Shown here: one piece after another, positions 48,133 through 58,058 of the stretch | Position numbering within the stretch: the stretch's first letter is position 1 | Layout of the letters: every line of letters begins with the position of its first letter | From: Acinetobacter radioresistens DSM 6976 = NBRC 102413 = CIP 103788 | GTDB lineage: Bacteria > Pseudomonadota > Gammaproteobacteria > Pseudomonadales > Moraxellaceae | Assembly: GCF_006757745.1 (NCBI RefSeq) | Contig: NZ_AP019740.1 | Span: forward strand, 2,480,001 to 2,544,000 | Reading direction: 5' to 3' | DNA: 64,000 bases | Position numbers and translations under genes: made by a program | The notes under the pieces: generated by a model | The model's database searches: none | Told to the model about the DNA's origin: nothing | Seen by the model: the letters and a program-made list of their open reading frames with translations, nothing else

Positions 48133-48819
48133 TTAAACTTCTACACTGCCTACTTTATTCAGTTCAGCCCGCATCTCATCAATGACATTTTTATAATCTG
48201 GTTTTCCAAAAATGGCTGAACCTGCTACAAACATATCTGCACCTGCTTCAGCAATTTCACGAATATTGGCAGGTCCTACGCCACCATCTACCTCTAAACG
48301 GATATCACGGCCACTTGCGTCAATAATCTTGCGTACCTGACGTAGTTTTTCTAAAGTCATTGGAATAAATTTCTGGCCGCCGAACCCTGGGTTTACACTC
48401 ATTAACAGAATCTGGTCTACCTTATCCAGTACATAGTCCAGATAATGCAATGGAGTTGCTGGGTTAAACACCAGCCCAGCTTGCGCTCCGCCAGATTTGA
48501 TCAGTTGTAAAGAGCGGTCAATATGGTCAGATGCTTCTGGATGAAAGGTAATAATGTCCGCCCCTGCGTCCAGAAAGTCACCGATTGTGCGATCAACTGG
48601 TGAAACCATCAGATGTACATCAATGGGTGCCTGAATACCATATTTTTTGAGCGCCTTGCATACACCCGCCCCAAAAGTAAGATTAGGCACATAATGATTA
48701 TCCATTACATCGAAATGAACTACATCAGCACCGGCTGCCAATACTTTTTCCACATCTTCACCGAGACGGGCAAAATCTGCAGATAAAATTGAAGGTGCAA
48801 TTAGATAGGGCTTGGACAT
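48133..48819 (-). CDS. rpe: Ribulose-phosphate 3-epimerase
   Basis: 228 residues, a TIM barrel that interconverts ribulose-5-phosphate and xylulose-5-phosphate in the pentose phosphate pathway. Metal and catalytic signatures are [35 protein letters not shown] and EVDGGVG. Full family length. It is monocistronic, with an unusual repeat array in its 3' untranslated region. Confidence 0.97.
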   Translation of the reverse strand: MSKPYLIAPSILSADFARLGEDVEKVLAAGADVVHFDVMDNHYVPNLTFGAGVCKALKKYGIQAPIDVHLMVSPVDRTIGDFLDAGADIITFHPEASDHIDRSLQLIKSGGAQAGLVFNPATPLHYLDYVLDKVDQILLMSVNPGFGGQKFIPMTLEKLRQVRKIIDASGRDIRLEVDGGVGPANIREIAEAGADMFVAGSAIFGKPDYKNVIDEMRAELNKVGSVEV

Positions 48820-48991
48820 CGGAGGACCTGGCTTGAGAAATTGACTATTGTATTATTATAGCAAAAAGCTCCTGATTACTGGGCACTAAAGCATAAATGC
48901 AATCCCTGTTGAGACAGGTATTAAAATTTTGAGGAAGTACTTTGAGTAAAACTCTGCTACAGTATGCTTGTTATTGAGAATGAGAAGCAAC

Positions 48992-49273
48992 ATGAATAGT
49001 CGCACAGAAATTGATACTCAAGATGCTGGTCGTATAGCTAAACGTCTGGTAAATCACTGGAAACACAAGTTTGAAATTGAAGAGCATGGGACAGCTTTTA
49101 CAATTGTTATGCCAGATGCAAAAGTCATTTTAACCCCTGAAACTGAACAGTTAGCTGTTCAGGTAGAAAGTCAACGTGCCGAAGATGAGCATCAACGTCT
49201 GGAAAAAGTCGTTATTGATCATCTGAATCGCATGGCACAACAGGAATTTCAGGCACAATGGCGAGCATACTAG
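48992..49273 (+). CDS. DUF2218 family protein
   Basis: 93 residues from the ATG at 48992 (MNSRTEID); alternative in-frame starts at 48968 (TTG) and 48980 (ATG) are also possible. The pattern RIAKRLVNHWKHKFE, VILTPETEQLAVQVE and VVIDHLNRMAQQE...W matches the small DUF2218 family. The family function is unknown, although members often occur near iron-related genes. The sequence TTATTGAGAATGAGAAG just upstream is vaguely Fur-like but not convincing. Confidence 0.75.
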   Translation: MNSRTEIDTQDAGRIAKRLVNHWKHKFEIEEHGTAFTIVMPDAKVILTPETEQLAVQVESQRAEDEHQRLEKVVIDHLNRMAQQEFQAQWRAY

Positions 49274-49297
49274 AAGTATGCTCTGTATCATTCAAGC

Positions 49298-50137
49298 TTA
49301 TTTCTCTTCCAGCTGGATGGCATGAAACTGTAAGTGGTCATCCATAAAGCTTTGAATAAAATAGTAACCATGATCATAGCCAGTATGCTGGCGCAAGCGT
49401 AGTGGCTGGCTTGCCTGTTTGCAGGCCTGTGCAAACAGTTCAGGATTGAGCTGGTCATAGAATTGATCATCCAGCCCCTGATCAATCAGGATTTCAGGAA
49501 ATAAGGTACCTTTTTGTGTCACCAGCTGTACAGCGTCGTGTTTAGTCCACTGCTGGTGGTCTTCACCCAAGTAATGTCGAAATGCTTTTTCTCCCCACGG
49601 ACACTGACACGGTGCGCAGATCGGTGCAAATGCGGATACCGATTTAAACTTTTCCGGATATTTCAATGCTAGCGTCAAGGCACCATGGCCACCCATAGAA
49701 TGTCCGAATATCCCGACTTTATCGGTCTGCACTGGAAAGTTTTTCAGAATTGCCGGATAAAGCTCATCTGTCACATAACTTTCCATCTGGTAATGTTCAG
49801 ACCATGGCTCTGCACAGGCATTAATATAAAAGCCAGCGCCTTGGCCTAAGTCCCAACTGTCTCCCTGGGCAACATTTTCCCCTCTTGGCGAAGTATCAGG
49901 AGAGACCAGAATTAGTCCGAGCTGGGCAGCAAGTCGCTGGGCGTGGGCTTTAATTGCAAAGGTTTCTTCGGTACAGGTTAAGCCTGCCAGATAAAATAAA
50001 GTGGTGCAGGGTTCATCCAGCAGCGCCTGAGGTGGCAAAAAAATACTAAAACGGCTCTCACCCTTCAGATATTTTGAAGTCCACTGATAAATACGCTGTT
50101 CACCATCAAAGCAACGATTGGTCTGCAATAGTTCCAT
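49298..50137 (-). CDS. fghA: S-formylglutathione hydrolase
   Basis: 279 residues, alpha/beta hydrolase completing glutathione-dependent formaldehyde detoxification. The nucleophile elbow is GHSMGGHGAL (Ser147) and the acid and histidine are in DQGLDDQFY and YDHGYYFI. No formaldehyde dehydrogenase gene is adjacent, so it must be elsewhere. It is 13 bp downstream of the C13 peptidase gene and probably in the same transcript. Confidence 0.95.
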   Translation of the reverse strand: MELLQTNRCFDGEQRIYQWTSKYLKGESRFSIFLPPQALLDEPCTTLFYLAGLTCTEETFAIKAHAQRLAAQLGLILVSPDTSPRGENVAQGDSWDLGQGAGFYINACAEPWSEHYQMESYVTDELYPAILKNFPVQTDKVGIFGHSMGGHGALTLALKYPEKFKSVSAFAPICAPCQCPWGEKAFRHYLGEDHQQWTKHDAVQLVTQKGTLFPEILIDQGLDDQFYDQLNPELFAQACKQASQPLRLRQHTGYDHGYYFIQSFMDDHLQFHAIQLEEK

Positions 50138-50150
50138 ATTCTTATTCCTT

Positions 50151-51578
50151 TTATTTTCCTGCCCTTTCGAGCTGAGCAGACTGGGATACAGCTAATGATA
50201 AATTAGGCTGATTTGCTGTGGTAGCCGGGAACAGGCGCTGTTCCAGTTGAGGCAACATCAGTTCCATATTTTTGCCGATGACCCACTGAGGCTCAGAAGG
50301 ATCAAAACCTTGAGCATTCTCCCAAGTCGCTACCGTACTGCGTGCCTGTTCAAACGCCGTTTTTAAGGAAGACTGTTCACGCATAGCCTGATCAAAGAAA
50401 GCCCGCCCAAAATAAGTATAGTCAGCTTCATTGGAGCAGCCAAATGAAGCACGGTCAGCAGCAGAAGCTGTGATAATTAAAGTGTTGGCAGACTGCAAGG
50501 CCGGTATAAAACTGCCAGAATAGCAGGCAGAAATTACAATTACACGCCAGCGGATACCGGAACGGTCCAATGCTTCACGTAGCCATTTTGGATCAACCTG
50601 ATCCAGCTCTAAAGGCGCATTTTCAATTTCAAACTGATTTTGCAGTCCGTGTGAAGTCATATATAAAAATAGCACATCACTTTCACGGTTCATTTGCTGC
50701 CCGATACGGCGTAGCGCCAGATTAATGCTGGTTCTAGAAGCAATAGGTATTTCAGTACGGGTTTCTGGGTTATTAATTAGCATTACCGAACGGCCGAATG
50801 TTCCGAAACGGGTATCAAACTGTTCCCTAATCCGTTTTACTTCAGATTTAAAAACATCCTGATAGCTGGCGCCAGCGACACCCAAGAAATACCAGTGCGT
50901 TTGAGCAAACTCACCATACTCCACATCTTCTAGAGTACGATTCAGTATTTGACTCTGCTTATAGAAAGCCTCTTCAGAAAATGATGGCGGGACACTTTCT
51001 ACTTTCCAGATTGGCTGGTCTTTAACTGACATCTGCCATACGACCAATGTAATAAATGTCGCCAGCATGATCAGGGCAAATTCCCACCACGGCCATTTTA
51101 GTTCACGACCAAATACCCAGACCACAGCCATACTCTGCCAGACAAACAGCACCATAAACAGGATGGGCAAATAGTCATAAATTGCATAAGGTAAATAATC
51201 AAGTTGCCCCAGATACTGAATCAGGCTTTGCAATAGCGCAATATGCGTATCCAGAATCAGCCATAAGATAGTCGGTACCAGCATTAATCGTGGATTATTG
51301 GTACGCTGTGACAGGAATATGCCGACAATTAAGGCCAGAAAAGGCCATAAGGCATAACTCACCAGTCCTTGAGAATTAAACTCGCCAGTTTCACCAGCAG
51401 TCAGCCAGCTAAATAAAGTATTGGCCAGCCCTCCCAGTACGCCCCAGACAATAAACTGAAGGATTGAAGGCCGCACAGCAGCCAGTGCGCGACGAGAACC
51501 TAAAAATAACCACATCCCGGCAATCTGATTGCTTTGAAAATCATGCCAAAAATTAATCGATGGTTTGAGGTTAATCAT
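50151..51578 (-). CDS. Membrane-anchored C13 (legumain/caspase-like) family peptidase
   Basis: 475 residues. About 185 N-terminal residues hold five or so membrane helices (QFIVWGVLGGLANTLFSWL, LALIVGIFLS, PILFMVLFVWQSM). The C-terminal domain has a caspase-like fold: FLYMTSHGLQ with His310 and VIVISACYSGSF with Cys352, the catalytic dyad of peptidase family C13. The active domain would lie on one side of the inner membrane. Substrates are unknown. Co-oriented with fghA, 13 bp apart. Confidence 0.82.
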   Translation of the reverse strand: MINLKPSINFWHDFQSNQIAGMWLFLGSRRALAAVRPSILQFIVWGVLGGLANTLFSWLTAGETGEFNSQGLVSYALWPFLALIVGIFLSQRTNNPRLMLVPTILWLILDTHIALLQSLIQYLGQLDYLPYAIYDYLPILFMVLFVWQSMAVVWVFGRELKWPWWEFALIMLATFITLVVWQMSVKDQPIWKVESVPPSFSEEAFYKQSQILNRTLEDVEYGEFAQTHWYFLGVAGASYQDVFKSEVKRIREQFDTRFGTFGRSVMLINNPETRTEIPIASRTSINLALRRIGQQMNRESDVLFLYMTSHGLQNQFEIENAPLELDQVDPKWLREALDRSGIRWRVIVISACYSGSFIPALQSANTLIITASAADRASFGCSNEADYTYFGRAFFDQAMREQSSLKTAFEQARSTVATWENAQGFDPSEPQWVIGKNMELMLPQLEQRLFPATTANQPNLSLAVSQSAQLERAGK

Positions 51579-51706
51579 AGGATGTCTGGGAAAATGATAT
51601 TTTTTTAAAGGCCTAAACAGTTTAGGCCTGAGATAGAATTTAGCAATGCCACTTTCTAACTATATAACAAAACTTTGCTTAATATTGAAGCTGTTACCAA
51701 ATAGTT

Positions 51707-52507
51707 TTAATCAGGCAGATAAAAGTAGGCATCGAAGCGGCAGGCGTCGCCTAACCATTGATGATCAGGTGTTTGTTCGGCTAGAAATCCTGCATGACGT
51801 GGCCGTTTTACTATGACCCGTTTTGCAACTGCTTGTGCAAGAGATAAAAGTCTATCTCCCAAATCCATCTCTCCCTGTTCAGGCAACAGCATATGTAAAA
51901 GCTGCATCTGTTTTTTAACTTGGGCCTGTTTTTTATGGTCCTGCTGATTCTGGTCACGCTGTGGAAACATCGGATCAAGATAAACAACGTCTATCCTGTG
52001 CTGTCGAGCTGTTTGCTGACGCAAATAATCAGCAGAGTCGGCAAAAACCAGTTTAATCCTTGCTGCGGCTGAGTTCAGGAATGCATCAGTTTGTGCCTGG
52101 GCCAGACTTTCTTCCAGCAGCGTAAATAGAATGGGATGACGCTCGACTAAAGTGACTTCTGCACCCAAATGGGCCATCAGCAAGCTGTCATGCCCCAAAC
52201 CGGCAGTGGCATCAATCAGTTGCGGCTTTTCTCCCAGTTGGCAGGCGCGGGCAAGCATTTCCGACTTTAAACTGGCACGCTTTAAACGTGGAATTTCAGC
52301 TTTCCAGTCTGGTTGCATTTTCATGCCATTTGCACATAGCCATAAACCCTGCGCGTTTGTACATAAAGCAAGTTCCGGATTCAGGCGTAAAAAACGGCTA
52401 TTGATTTTCTCAACTGTTTCTATACCTAAATTTATACCTCGTGAACCAAGCACAGCAGCGTAGTGCTGTGCTTGATCCTCATATTCAGCTTCACAAAATA
52501 AGCGCAT
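51707..52507 (-). CDS. rsmJ: 16S rRNA (guanine1516-N2)-methyltransferase
   Basis: 266 residues. The SAM-binding motif [33 protein letters not shown] (about residues 95-125) and the catalytic [11 protein letters not shown] identify the RsmJ (YhiQ) family, which methylates G1516 of 16S rRNA. It is the last gene of tsaB-uppP-rsmJ, 3 bp after uppP. The following 130 bp contain a perfect AGGCCTAAAC/GTTTAGGCCT palindrome (51609-51629) but no T-run. Confidence 0.93.
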   Translation of the reverse strand: MRLFCEAEYEDQAQHYAAVLGSRGINLGIETVEKINSRFLRLNPELALCTNAQGLWLCANGMKMQPDWKAEIPRLKRASLKSEMLARACQLGEKPQLIDATAGLGHDSLLMAHLGAEVTLVERHPILFTLLEESLAQAQTDAFLNSAAARIKLVFADSADYLRQQTARQHRIDVVYLDPMFPQRDQNQQDHKKQAQVKKQMQLLHMLLPEQGEMDLGDRLLSLAQAVAKRVIVKRPRHAGFLAEQTPDHQWLGDACRFDAYFYLPD

Positions 52508-52510
52508 GGC

Positions 52511-53335
52511 TTACCATAATCTCCAGCCAGTAAAGGCAAATAACAGGATCAGTAATCCGGATGCGATCCGGTACCAGGCAAAGATCATGAAATCACGCTT
52601 GGCCACATAAGCGACTAAAACACGAATCAGGAACAATGCTGAAATAAAGGAAACTAGAATCCCCCAGCCGATTACCAACCAGTCAAAATTACTTTCCAGT
52701 ACATCATAACTTTGATACAGATCTAAAAGACCGGCTCCGATAATGACAGGAATACCGAGAAAGAAAGAGAATTCGGTTGCCGATTTACGTGACAGACCCA
52801 ACATCATGCCGCCAATAATTGTTGCGCCTGAGCGCGAAGTGCCCGGAATCAGTGATAAGATCTGAATCAGGCCAATCCAGATTGCCTGTTTGATACTGAT
52901 ATTCTCAACTTCAGGTGCATTGACTTTAGGTGGATTCTTTTCTATCCATATAATAATCAGGCCACCAACAATCAAACCAATTGCTACTGCCACATCATTA
53001 AATAGAAGCTCTTTAACCTGCTGACCAAACGTCAGACCCACCAGTACAATTGGAATCGAGGCCAGAATCAGCCCAAAGCCCAGACGGCGACCTTTTTCTT
53101 CGCCCGTGATCATACCTGTGGCAGCGTCCCATAGACGCGACCAGTATTCATAAATCACTGCCGCGATTGCCCCCATCTGGATGGCAATTACAAAGACTGC
53201 ACTTTTTTCTTTAGTCCAGAAATCCATTAACTCTGAGGCCAGAATCAAATGTCCAGTACTTGAAATCGGAAGGAATTCAGTGATTCCCTCAACAATACCC
53301 ATGATGGCTGCTTTAAATAGCAGTAAAAGATCCAT
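52511..53335 (-). CDS. uppP: Undecaprenyl-diphosphatase
   Basis: 274 residues, about eight membrane helices (BacA/UppP family). It recycles undecaprenyl pyrophosphate to the monophosphate carrier used in peptidoglycan and capsule synthesis. Both repeats of the active site are seen: EGITEFLPISSTGHL and LSLIPGTSRSGAT. It is 13 bp after tsaB. Confidence 0.97.
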   Translation of the reverse strand: MDLLLLFKAAIMGIVEGITEFLPISSTGHLILASELMDFWTKEKSAVFVIAIQMGAIAAVIYEYWSRLWDAATGMITGEEKGRRLGFGLILASIPIVLVGLTFGQQVKELLFNDVAVAIGLIVGGLIIIWIEKNPPKVNAPEVENISIKQAIWIGLIQILSLIPGTSRSGATIIGGMMLGLSRKSATEFSFFLGIPVIIGAGLLDLYQSYDVLESNFDWLVIGWGILVSFISALFLIRVLVAYVAKRDFMIFAWYRIASGLLILLFAFTGWRLW

Positions 53336-53348
53336 ACCGTATTCCTAA

Positions 53349-54014
53349 TTATGCTTTACCTTGTTCTGGTATTTTTTTCCACGCATTGTCACGCAAGTAG
53401 ACTGGTAAAGCCTGCTCGGCACTTAACCACTCGGCTTTTAATGCCTGTACTCGTGCGATCGCTGCAATATCTTGGGCTGTTGCCGTAATCTGCTGGTAGT
53501 TTACCTGTGCTGTATCAACTAAGGCTGAACCAGAACCCACCAGTGGAAACTGGACAGCTTGTCTGGCAGTCTCATAATCAAGTAGCTGTTCCTCAGCAAC
53601 TGGCCGCATAATATGCTGTTCATCTAACTGAAAACTGCCTATATAAACTTCCTGCATCCGTGCATCCAGTACGGCACTCACCTCTTTGAGGCCCGTCAGA
53701 CGATAGGCTGCCTGAGCCAGTGCCTGTAAGGTTGATACGGGAATGACTGGCAAATCGTTGGCCCAAGCCAGTGCCTGGGTGACTGCAGCATTAATGCGTA
53801 CGCCGCTGAATGAACCTGGTCCACGGCTAAACGCTATTGCGGATAACTGCTCCAATTGCAGTGAAGTTTGCTGCAATCCCTTTTCAATCATAGGTAGTAT
53901 CATTTGTGTCTGTGCTTTAGTACGCTCATCCAGCTGAAAGAACAGCTCCTGAATGTCATCTACTATGGATACGGAACACTGCTCGTTGGCAGTTTCCAAT
54001 GCCAGCAATTTCAT
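53349..54014 (-). CDS. tsaB: tRNA threonylcarbamoyladenosine biosynthesis protein TsaB
   Basis: 221 residues from the ATG at 54014 (MKLLALETA), with AAGG 6 nt upstream; a TTG two codons earlier gives no advantage. The ASKHA-fold motif FSRGPGSFSGVRINAAVTQ is diagnostic. TsaB with TsaD and TsaE makes t6A37 in ANN-decoding tRNAs. First gene of the tsaB-uppP-rsmJ operon. Confidence 0.95.
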   Translation of the reverse strand: MKLLALETANEQCSVSIVDDIQELFFQLDERTKAQTQMILPMIEKGLQQTSLQLEQLSAIAFSRGPGSFSGVRINAAVTQALAWANDLPVIPVSTLQALAQAAYRLTGLKEVSAVLDARMQEVYIGSFQLDEQHIMRPVAEEQLLDYETARQAVQFPLVGSGSALVDTAQVNYQQITATAQDIAAIARVQALKAEWLSAEQALPVYLRDNAWKKIPEQGKA

Positions 54015-54103
54015 GCACAACCTTAAATAAAATCAGTTAAAAATTGTTGGCTATCATACTCCACTCATGTTTCAGTGGCGAGGATTTCACAGAGCAAATA
54101 CAA

Positions 54104-54131
54104 AAAAGCCAAGTCTATACTTGGCTAAATT
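54104..54131 (-). terminator. Terminator of the nudL / gamma-CA-like operon
   Basis: The stem AGCCAAGT/ACTTGGCT (54108-54126) is followed by TTTTTTG on the minus strand. It lies about 20 bp after the stop at 54150. Confidence 0.85.
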
Positions 54132-54149
54132 TTCGTCTTTCAGATTCCG

Positions 54150-54680
54150 TTAAAGTTTAACTTCTTCTAGGTGTGTAAACCGCTTAAAATGTTCTGCATA
54201 ATGTAGTGCGCTGAAACGGATATGCGCTGCAACCTGCTCATCCACCTGTTTCACGACTTTTCCAGGTGACCCCATAACAACTGAGTTGTCTGGAATAATT
54301 TTACCTTCTGGAATCAATGCATTAGCACCAATAATACAGTTTTTACCAATCACTGCATTATTTAAAATTACAGAATTAATTCCAATTAATGTATTGTCTC
54401 CAATGGTGCAGCCATGCAGCATGGCTTGATGACCAATCGTAACATATTGCCCGACATTCATCTCGATGCCGGCATCAGTATGTAATACTGCATTTTCCTG
54501 CACATTGGTATAATCACCAAGGTGAATTTTAGAATTATCTGCACGGATCACCGCTCCAAACCAGATGCTGACCTGCTGCCCCATTTCAACCTGACCAATC
54601 ACTGTGGCGTTGTCTGCTACCCATCCATCCCAAGGCTGCTGTAAAGCTTTAGGCGCGTGCCCTTCAAATTTATATAACAT
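54150..54680 (-). CDS. Gamma-carbonic-anhydrase-like hexapeptide protein (YrdA/CaiE type)
   Basis: 176 residues, a left-handed beta-helix of hexapeptide repeats (for example VIGQVEMGQQVSIWFGAVIRAD and CTIGDNTLIGINSVILNNAVIG). The zinc-binding histidines of the gamma class are in HTDAG, TIGHQAMLHG. Members may be carbonic anhydrases or inactive trimers; activity cannot be decided. It is 24 bp after the Nudix gene on the same strand. Confidence 0.88.
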   Translation of the reverse strand: MLYKFEGHAPKALQQPWDGWVADNATVIGQVEMGQQVSIWFGAVIRADNSKIHLGDYTNVQENAVLHTDAGIEMNVGQYVTIGHQAMLHGCTIGDNTLIGINSVILNNAVIGKNCIIGANALIPEGKIIPDNSVVMGSPGKVVKQVDEQVAAHIRFSALHYAEHFKRFTHLEEVKL

Positions 54681-54704
54681 GTTTCTATTCCCTGTTTGTT
54701 TTAG

Positions 54705-55310
54705 TCAGTATTTTCTAGCCTGAAAAGTAGGCGAGTTCAACAAGAATGGCCATTCTTTTTTATAATTTAAGCCATATTTAAACAGCACAATTAACATTCG
54801 GGCAGTTAGGCCCCAAATAATTTCATTATTAATCCGCATACTGGGAAAATATAATGATTGATGCGCATAGTGAACCTCATAAGGTACAGGAGGTGCATGC
54901 ATCAGTTCGTCTAATGAAACATAAAAAATCCGGTCGATTTCAGAAGGCTGCGGATTGAGCTCCAACCCGGCCGGAATAAGTCCAACTACCGGTTTAACCA
55001 ACATGCCATTACGCGCACGATGCATAGGTAAATCGCCTATCAGCTCTACTTCAAACGGGTTAAGGCCAGTTTCTTCCTGAGCTTCCCGTAGTGCAATCAC
55101 AATATTGCTGGTATCTGTCGCATCCCGTTTCCCGCCTGGAAACGAGACTTCACCTGCATGACTGTTCAGATAGGCAGAACGGCGTGTTAGCAGCACTTTC
55201 GGATCAGGCTCATTGGTAATAGCAATTAGGACTGCGGCATGGGCAGGCTGTATACGTCTTGAAAACCGCAAGCGTTGTTGCAGAAGTTGTATGAGTGAAT
55301 GATCATCCAT
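54705..55310 (-). CDS. nudL: Nudix hydrolase, CoA pyrophosphatase type
   Basis: 201 residues. The NudL signature LLTRRSAYLNSHAGEVSFPGG precedes the Nudix box (REAQEETGL), in which the first Glu of Gx5E is replaced by Asp. It would hydrolyse CoA and its derivatives to phosphopantetheine and ADP. The symbol is an inference from the LLTxRS...FPGG motif. First gene of a two-gene unit with the gamma-CA-like gene. Confidence 0.8.
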   Translation of the reverse strand: MDDHSLIQLLQQRLRFSRRIQPAHAAVLIAITNEPDPKVLLTRRSAYLNSHAGEVSFPGGKRDATDTSNIVIALREAQEETGLNPFEVELIGDLPMHRARNGMLVKPVVGLIPAGLELNPQPSEIDRIFYVSLDELMHAPPVPYEVHYAHQSLYFPSMRINNEIIWGLTARMLIVLFKYGLNYKKEWPFLLNSPTFQARKY

Positions 55311-55440
55311 GCCATTACCTTATCTTCGCTCTTTTATTCTATTTTCATCATAGCTGAAATTGTCGGGCTTGACATACAAATGATGCGAAAGCATAAAATT
55401 TCGGTTATGCTGAATGCCACCTCTCCTGGCGTTAATGTAT

Positions 55441-55989
55441 ATGAATTTCTGCATCATTTGTGGGCATGAGACAACTGAAAAAATTCCTTTAGGCGATCAT
55501 CAAATTCGTCGTGTCTGTGTTCAATGTGGAAATATACATTATGAGAATCCGAAGGTAATTTGTGGAGCTTTAGCACTTTGGGAAGATAAAGTCCTGCTTT
55601 GTCGCCGCGCTATTGAACCGCGTTACGGACTCTGGACACTGCCAGCTGGCTATATGGAATTATTTGAAACCATGGAACAGGGTGCAGCACGTGAAACCCG
55701 TGAAGAAGCTGAAGCTGAAATTCATATTGAACAGTTATACTGTATGTATAATATTCCACGAATCGGGCAGATCTATGTGCTGTTTAAAGCTAACTTAATT
55801 GATGGTACATTTGGAGCGGGTGAAGAAAGTATTGAATGTCGTCTCTTTGATGAACATGAAATTCCCTGGACTGAATTAGCTTTTCCGAGTGTCGAGCGGA
55901 CTTTACGTCATTATTTTGAAGACCGGAAAAATAATTCTTTTATTACCCATCTTGAAACTATTGGTACGCGTATAGATCACACCGGCTAA
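55441..55989 (+). CDS. Nudix hydrolase with N-terminal zinc ribbon
   Basis: 182 residues from the ATG at 55441; earlier in-frame starts at 55414 and 55435 add residues before the zinc ribbon and have no better ribosome binding site. CIICGH and CVQCGN form a four-Cys zinc ribbon like that in NADH pyrophosphatase-type proteins. The Nudix box is GYMELFETMEQGAARETREEA. The substrate could be ADP-ribose, NADH or another nucleoside diphosphate derivative. It is divergent from nudL, 130 bp apart. Confidence 0.88.
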   Translation: MNFCIICGHETTEKIPLGDHQIRRVCVQCGNIHYENPKVICGALALWEDKVLLCRRAIEPRYGLWTLPAGYMELFETMEQGAARETREEAEAEIHIEQLYCMYNIPRIGQIYVLFKANLIDGTFGAGEESIECRLFDEHEIPWTELAFPSVERTLRHYFEDRKNNSFITHLETIGTRIDHTG

Positions 55990-56001
55990 TATAAAATATA
56001 A

Positions 56002-56042
56002 TAAAAAGACCAGAACAAATTAATATTACTCTGGTCTTTTAT
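56002..56042. terminator. Terminator between the Nudix gene and filF
   Basis: The stem AAAAGACCAG/CTGGTCTTTT lies at 56003-56040 with a 17-nt loop. A-runs and T-runs on both sides allow it to serve both convergent transcripts. Confidence 0.8.
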
Positions 56043-56085
56043 AGAACTTGATTCATATAAATACAAATCATTTGATGTCAGAATT

Positions 56086-58035
56086 TTATTTAGTTTTAAC
56101 CTGATAACAGTCTGGCAAAGTCATTTCTATTTTTCCGCCCGCCAGCTTTGCCAGATTTAAATCAGCCTGTGTGACTTCTTTTTTAGTTGGATCATTTTCA
56201 GTCTTTTTCTGGTTTGCATTATTAAAGGTATTCTGGAAGCTTGCTAATGTATTGGCCCATTGTACAGCTTCTCCTGCAGAGTCCGTAAAGCGAATTGACC
56301 TGTTACCGTTTAATAGTCCACCAAGCTGTATCCTTGCTCCCCCAACAGAAAGTATTTCACCATTTTCTGCGAGCTGCAATTTGACATTCATTCCCACTAA
56401 TGCACCATTGATATTATTAAAAGTATCATTGGCTAAAATCATGCGTACAGAAATAGAATTATCATTAGTAAATACGCGGGCCGTGGTTCCTAAACGATAC
56501 TGTTGCACTCCATAATTATCTATTAATTCCGGGCTGATACTATCTGAATTACATAAAGCCGTAGACATATCTGATGCAGTTGCATTTGGCCGGATATTAG
56601 TTCGAATATCTCCATTGGCATCTACTACAATGCCGAGTTTAATATTATTGACCGAAGTATCATTAAACTTGAAGGTCAGATCAGCATAAAGTGGAAAAAT
56701 ATAATTTTCGCCTACACGGCTATTATTAATAGACTTGAAGACTTTTTTATCCAGATAAGTAATATGGTAGATTTTGTACAGGTCCATAGGTCCTTGAAAT
56801 AACTCACCGGCTACCTCCTGCTGCCAGTGGCCTAAATCATTTTTATCTGCTTCTGTAATCGTTGTTTTTCTGGTAATTTTTTTATAGAACTTTTCTTGCC
56901 CGGCCATAATACTGTTATTAAGTAGTTTACCTTGAGTAATCAGTAAATCCTGAGAGTTCTGTTCACTGACTTTAAATGTAAAAGGCTGATCTATTCTCTT
57001 AGTAAGTGGATTAATCCAGTGGTCCTGTGGTTCCGCAGTGATTCTCACTGGCCTGGTAGAGGTAATAAGTTCCAGATTAGCACCGATAACTGCAGATGTA
57101 GCTTTAGTAACACCTCCCTTCCATTGAATGCCACTCCCAAGAGTGTAGCCCTGCCGGTCAGTAATCAGCATAAAATGACCTAAAGCACGTTTAATAGAAA
57201 TATCATTTAAGTCACAAACTGGTTTATTACACCCTACCATGCCTTCTGAGCCGGCATTACTTGCTATTTGATCAATTAAATTCGTTGGAAAGACGGCAAA
57301 TTCAGGTTGGTAAACTGCAGAATTAGCAATATTGACTAATTTATTTAGCGCAATAAAAGCATCTTGATCTGTAATTTGTGAAACATCCAGCCATGGGCGA
57401 ATCAATTCAACATATCTTTTACTGACAATATCTTCGGCAGTCACTGAGGTAGAAATTTTTTCCAGATTTTGTCTTACTGCATCTGTAATATAAAGTGCCT
57501 GGATATCCGTAGGCACTTCAATTCTTTGTTCTTTGAGTGCCAATGCCTGAATAATTTTAACCAGCTCTAAGGCAACTTTCACGGTAGGATCACTCTGCTG
57601 AAGCATTTTAGCATCTTGCCCGGTTATTCCAGCAGCAAGATCAAGCAAGGTCAAACGAGGAACCGTACCAATTGTATCGGATGAACTAATTTTATTGAGG
57701 TCTACTTCACCCAGACTAATTTTTCTGTCATCACTGCCCATCATAAAGAATTTTGCCTTATCGCCTGTACGGCAAGTTCCTGTAACTACAGAGTTGGCAA
57801 AATCCATTAAAGTTATAAACGTATTATTGGCGTCACTACTACAGGTAAAATTCAGACCATCAACGGGATAATCTAAAATAAATTCAGTACACCCTTCATC
57901 ATTTGCTTTACATGTTCCATTGACATACGTCATCGTATCTTTTTCGGGGATAATATTTGCACTTTCACCACCGCAGCCACTCAATGCAGCCATTAATGCA
58001 GTCATCGTAAATGGTAGTAGATATTTATTTTTCAT
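56086..58035 (-). CDS. filF: FilF: large surface lipoprotein of the fil cluster
   Basis: 649 residues. A lipoprotein signal peptide (LPFTMTALMAALSGCGG) with lipobox LSGC gives a lipidated N-terminus at Cys21. The mature protein is Asn/Thr/Asp-rich with several cysteine pairs (TCKANDEGC, FTCSS, GTCRTG, CNKPVCD). No enzyme motif is seen. It matches, by memory and position, the Acinetobacter protein called FilF (annotated as putative pilus assembly). It is the last gene of the cluster, 23 bp after filE. Confidence 0.75.
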   Translation of the reverse strand: MKNKYLLPFTMTALMAALSGCGGESANIIPEKDTMTYVNGTCKANDEGCTEFILDYPVDGLNFTCSSDANNTFITLMDFANSVVTGTCRTGDKAKFFMMGSDDRKISLGEVDLNKISSSDTIGTVPRLTLLDLAAGITGQDAKMLQQSDPTVKVALELVKIIQALALKEQRIEVPTDIQALYITDAVRQNLEKISTSVTAEDIVSKRYVELIRPWLDVSQITDQDAFIALNKLVNIANSAVYQPEFAVFPTNLIDQIASNAGSEGMVGCNKPVCDLNDISIKRALGHFMLITDRQGYTLGSGIQWKGGVTKATSAVIGANLELITSTRPVRITAEPQDHWINPLTKRIDQPFTFKVSEQNSQDLLITQGKLLNNSIMAGQEKFYKKITRKTTITEADKNDLGHWQQEVAGELFQGPMDLYKIYHITYLDKKVFKSINNSRVGENYIFPLYADLTFKFNDTSVNNIKLGIVVDANGDIRTNIRPNATASDMSTALCNSDSISPELIDNYGVQQYRLGTTARVFTNDNSISVRMILANDTFNNINGALVGMNVKLQLAENGEILSVGGARIQLGGLLNGNRSIRFTDSAGEAVQWANTLASFQNTFNNANQKKTENDPTKKEVTQADLNLAKLAGGKIEMTLPDCYQVKTK

Positions 58036-58058
58036 TATTCATGCTCTTTTTTTTCGGT

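Noticed and set aside
48955..48990. Fur box before the DUF2218 gene
   Set aside because: Only one half-site resembles the consensus.
51609..51629. Perfect AGGCCTAAAC/GTTTAGGCCT palindrome after rsmJ
   Set aside because: It lacks a T-run on either strand, so it was not called a terminator; a protein binding site remains possible.
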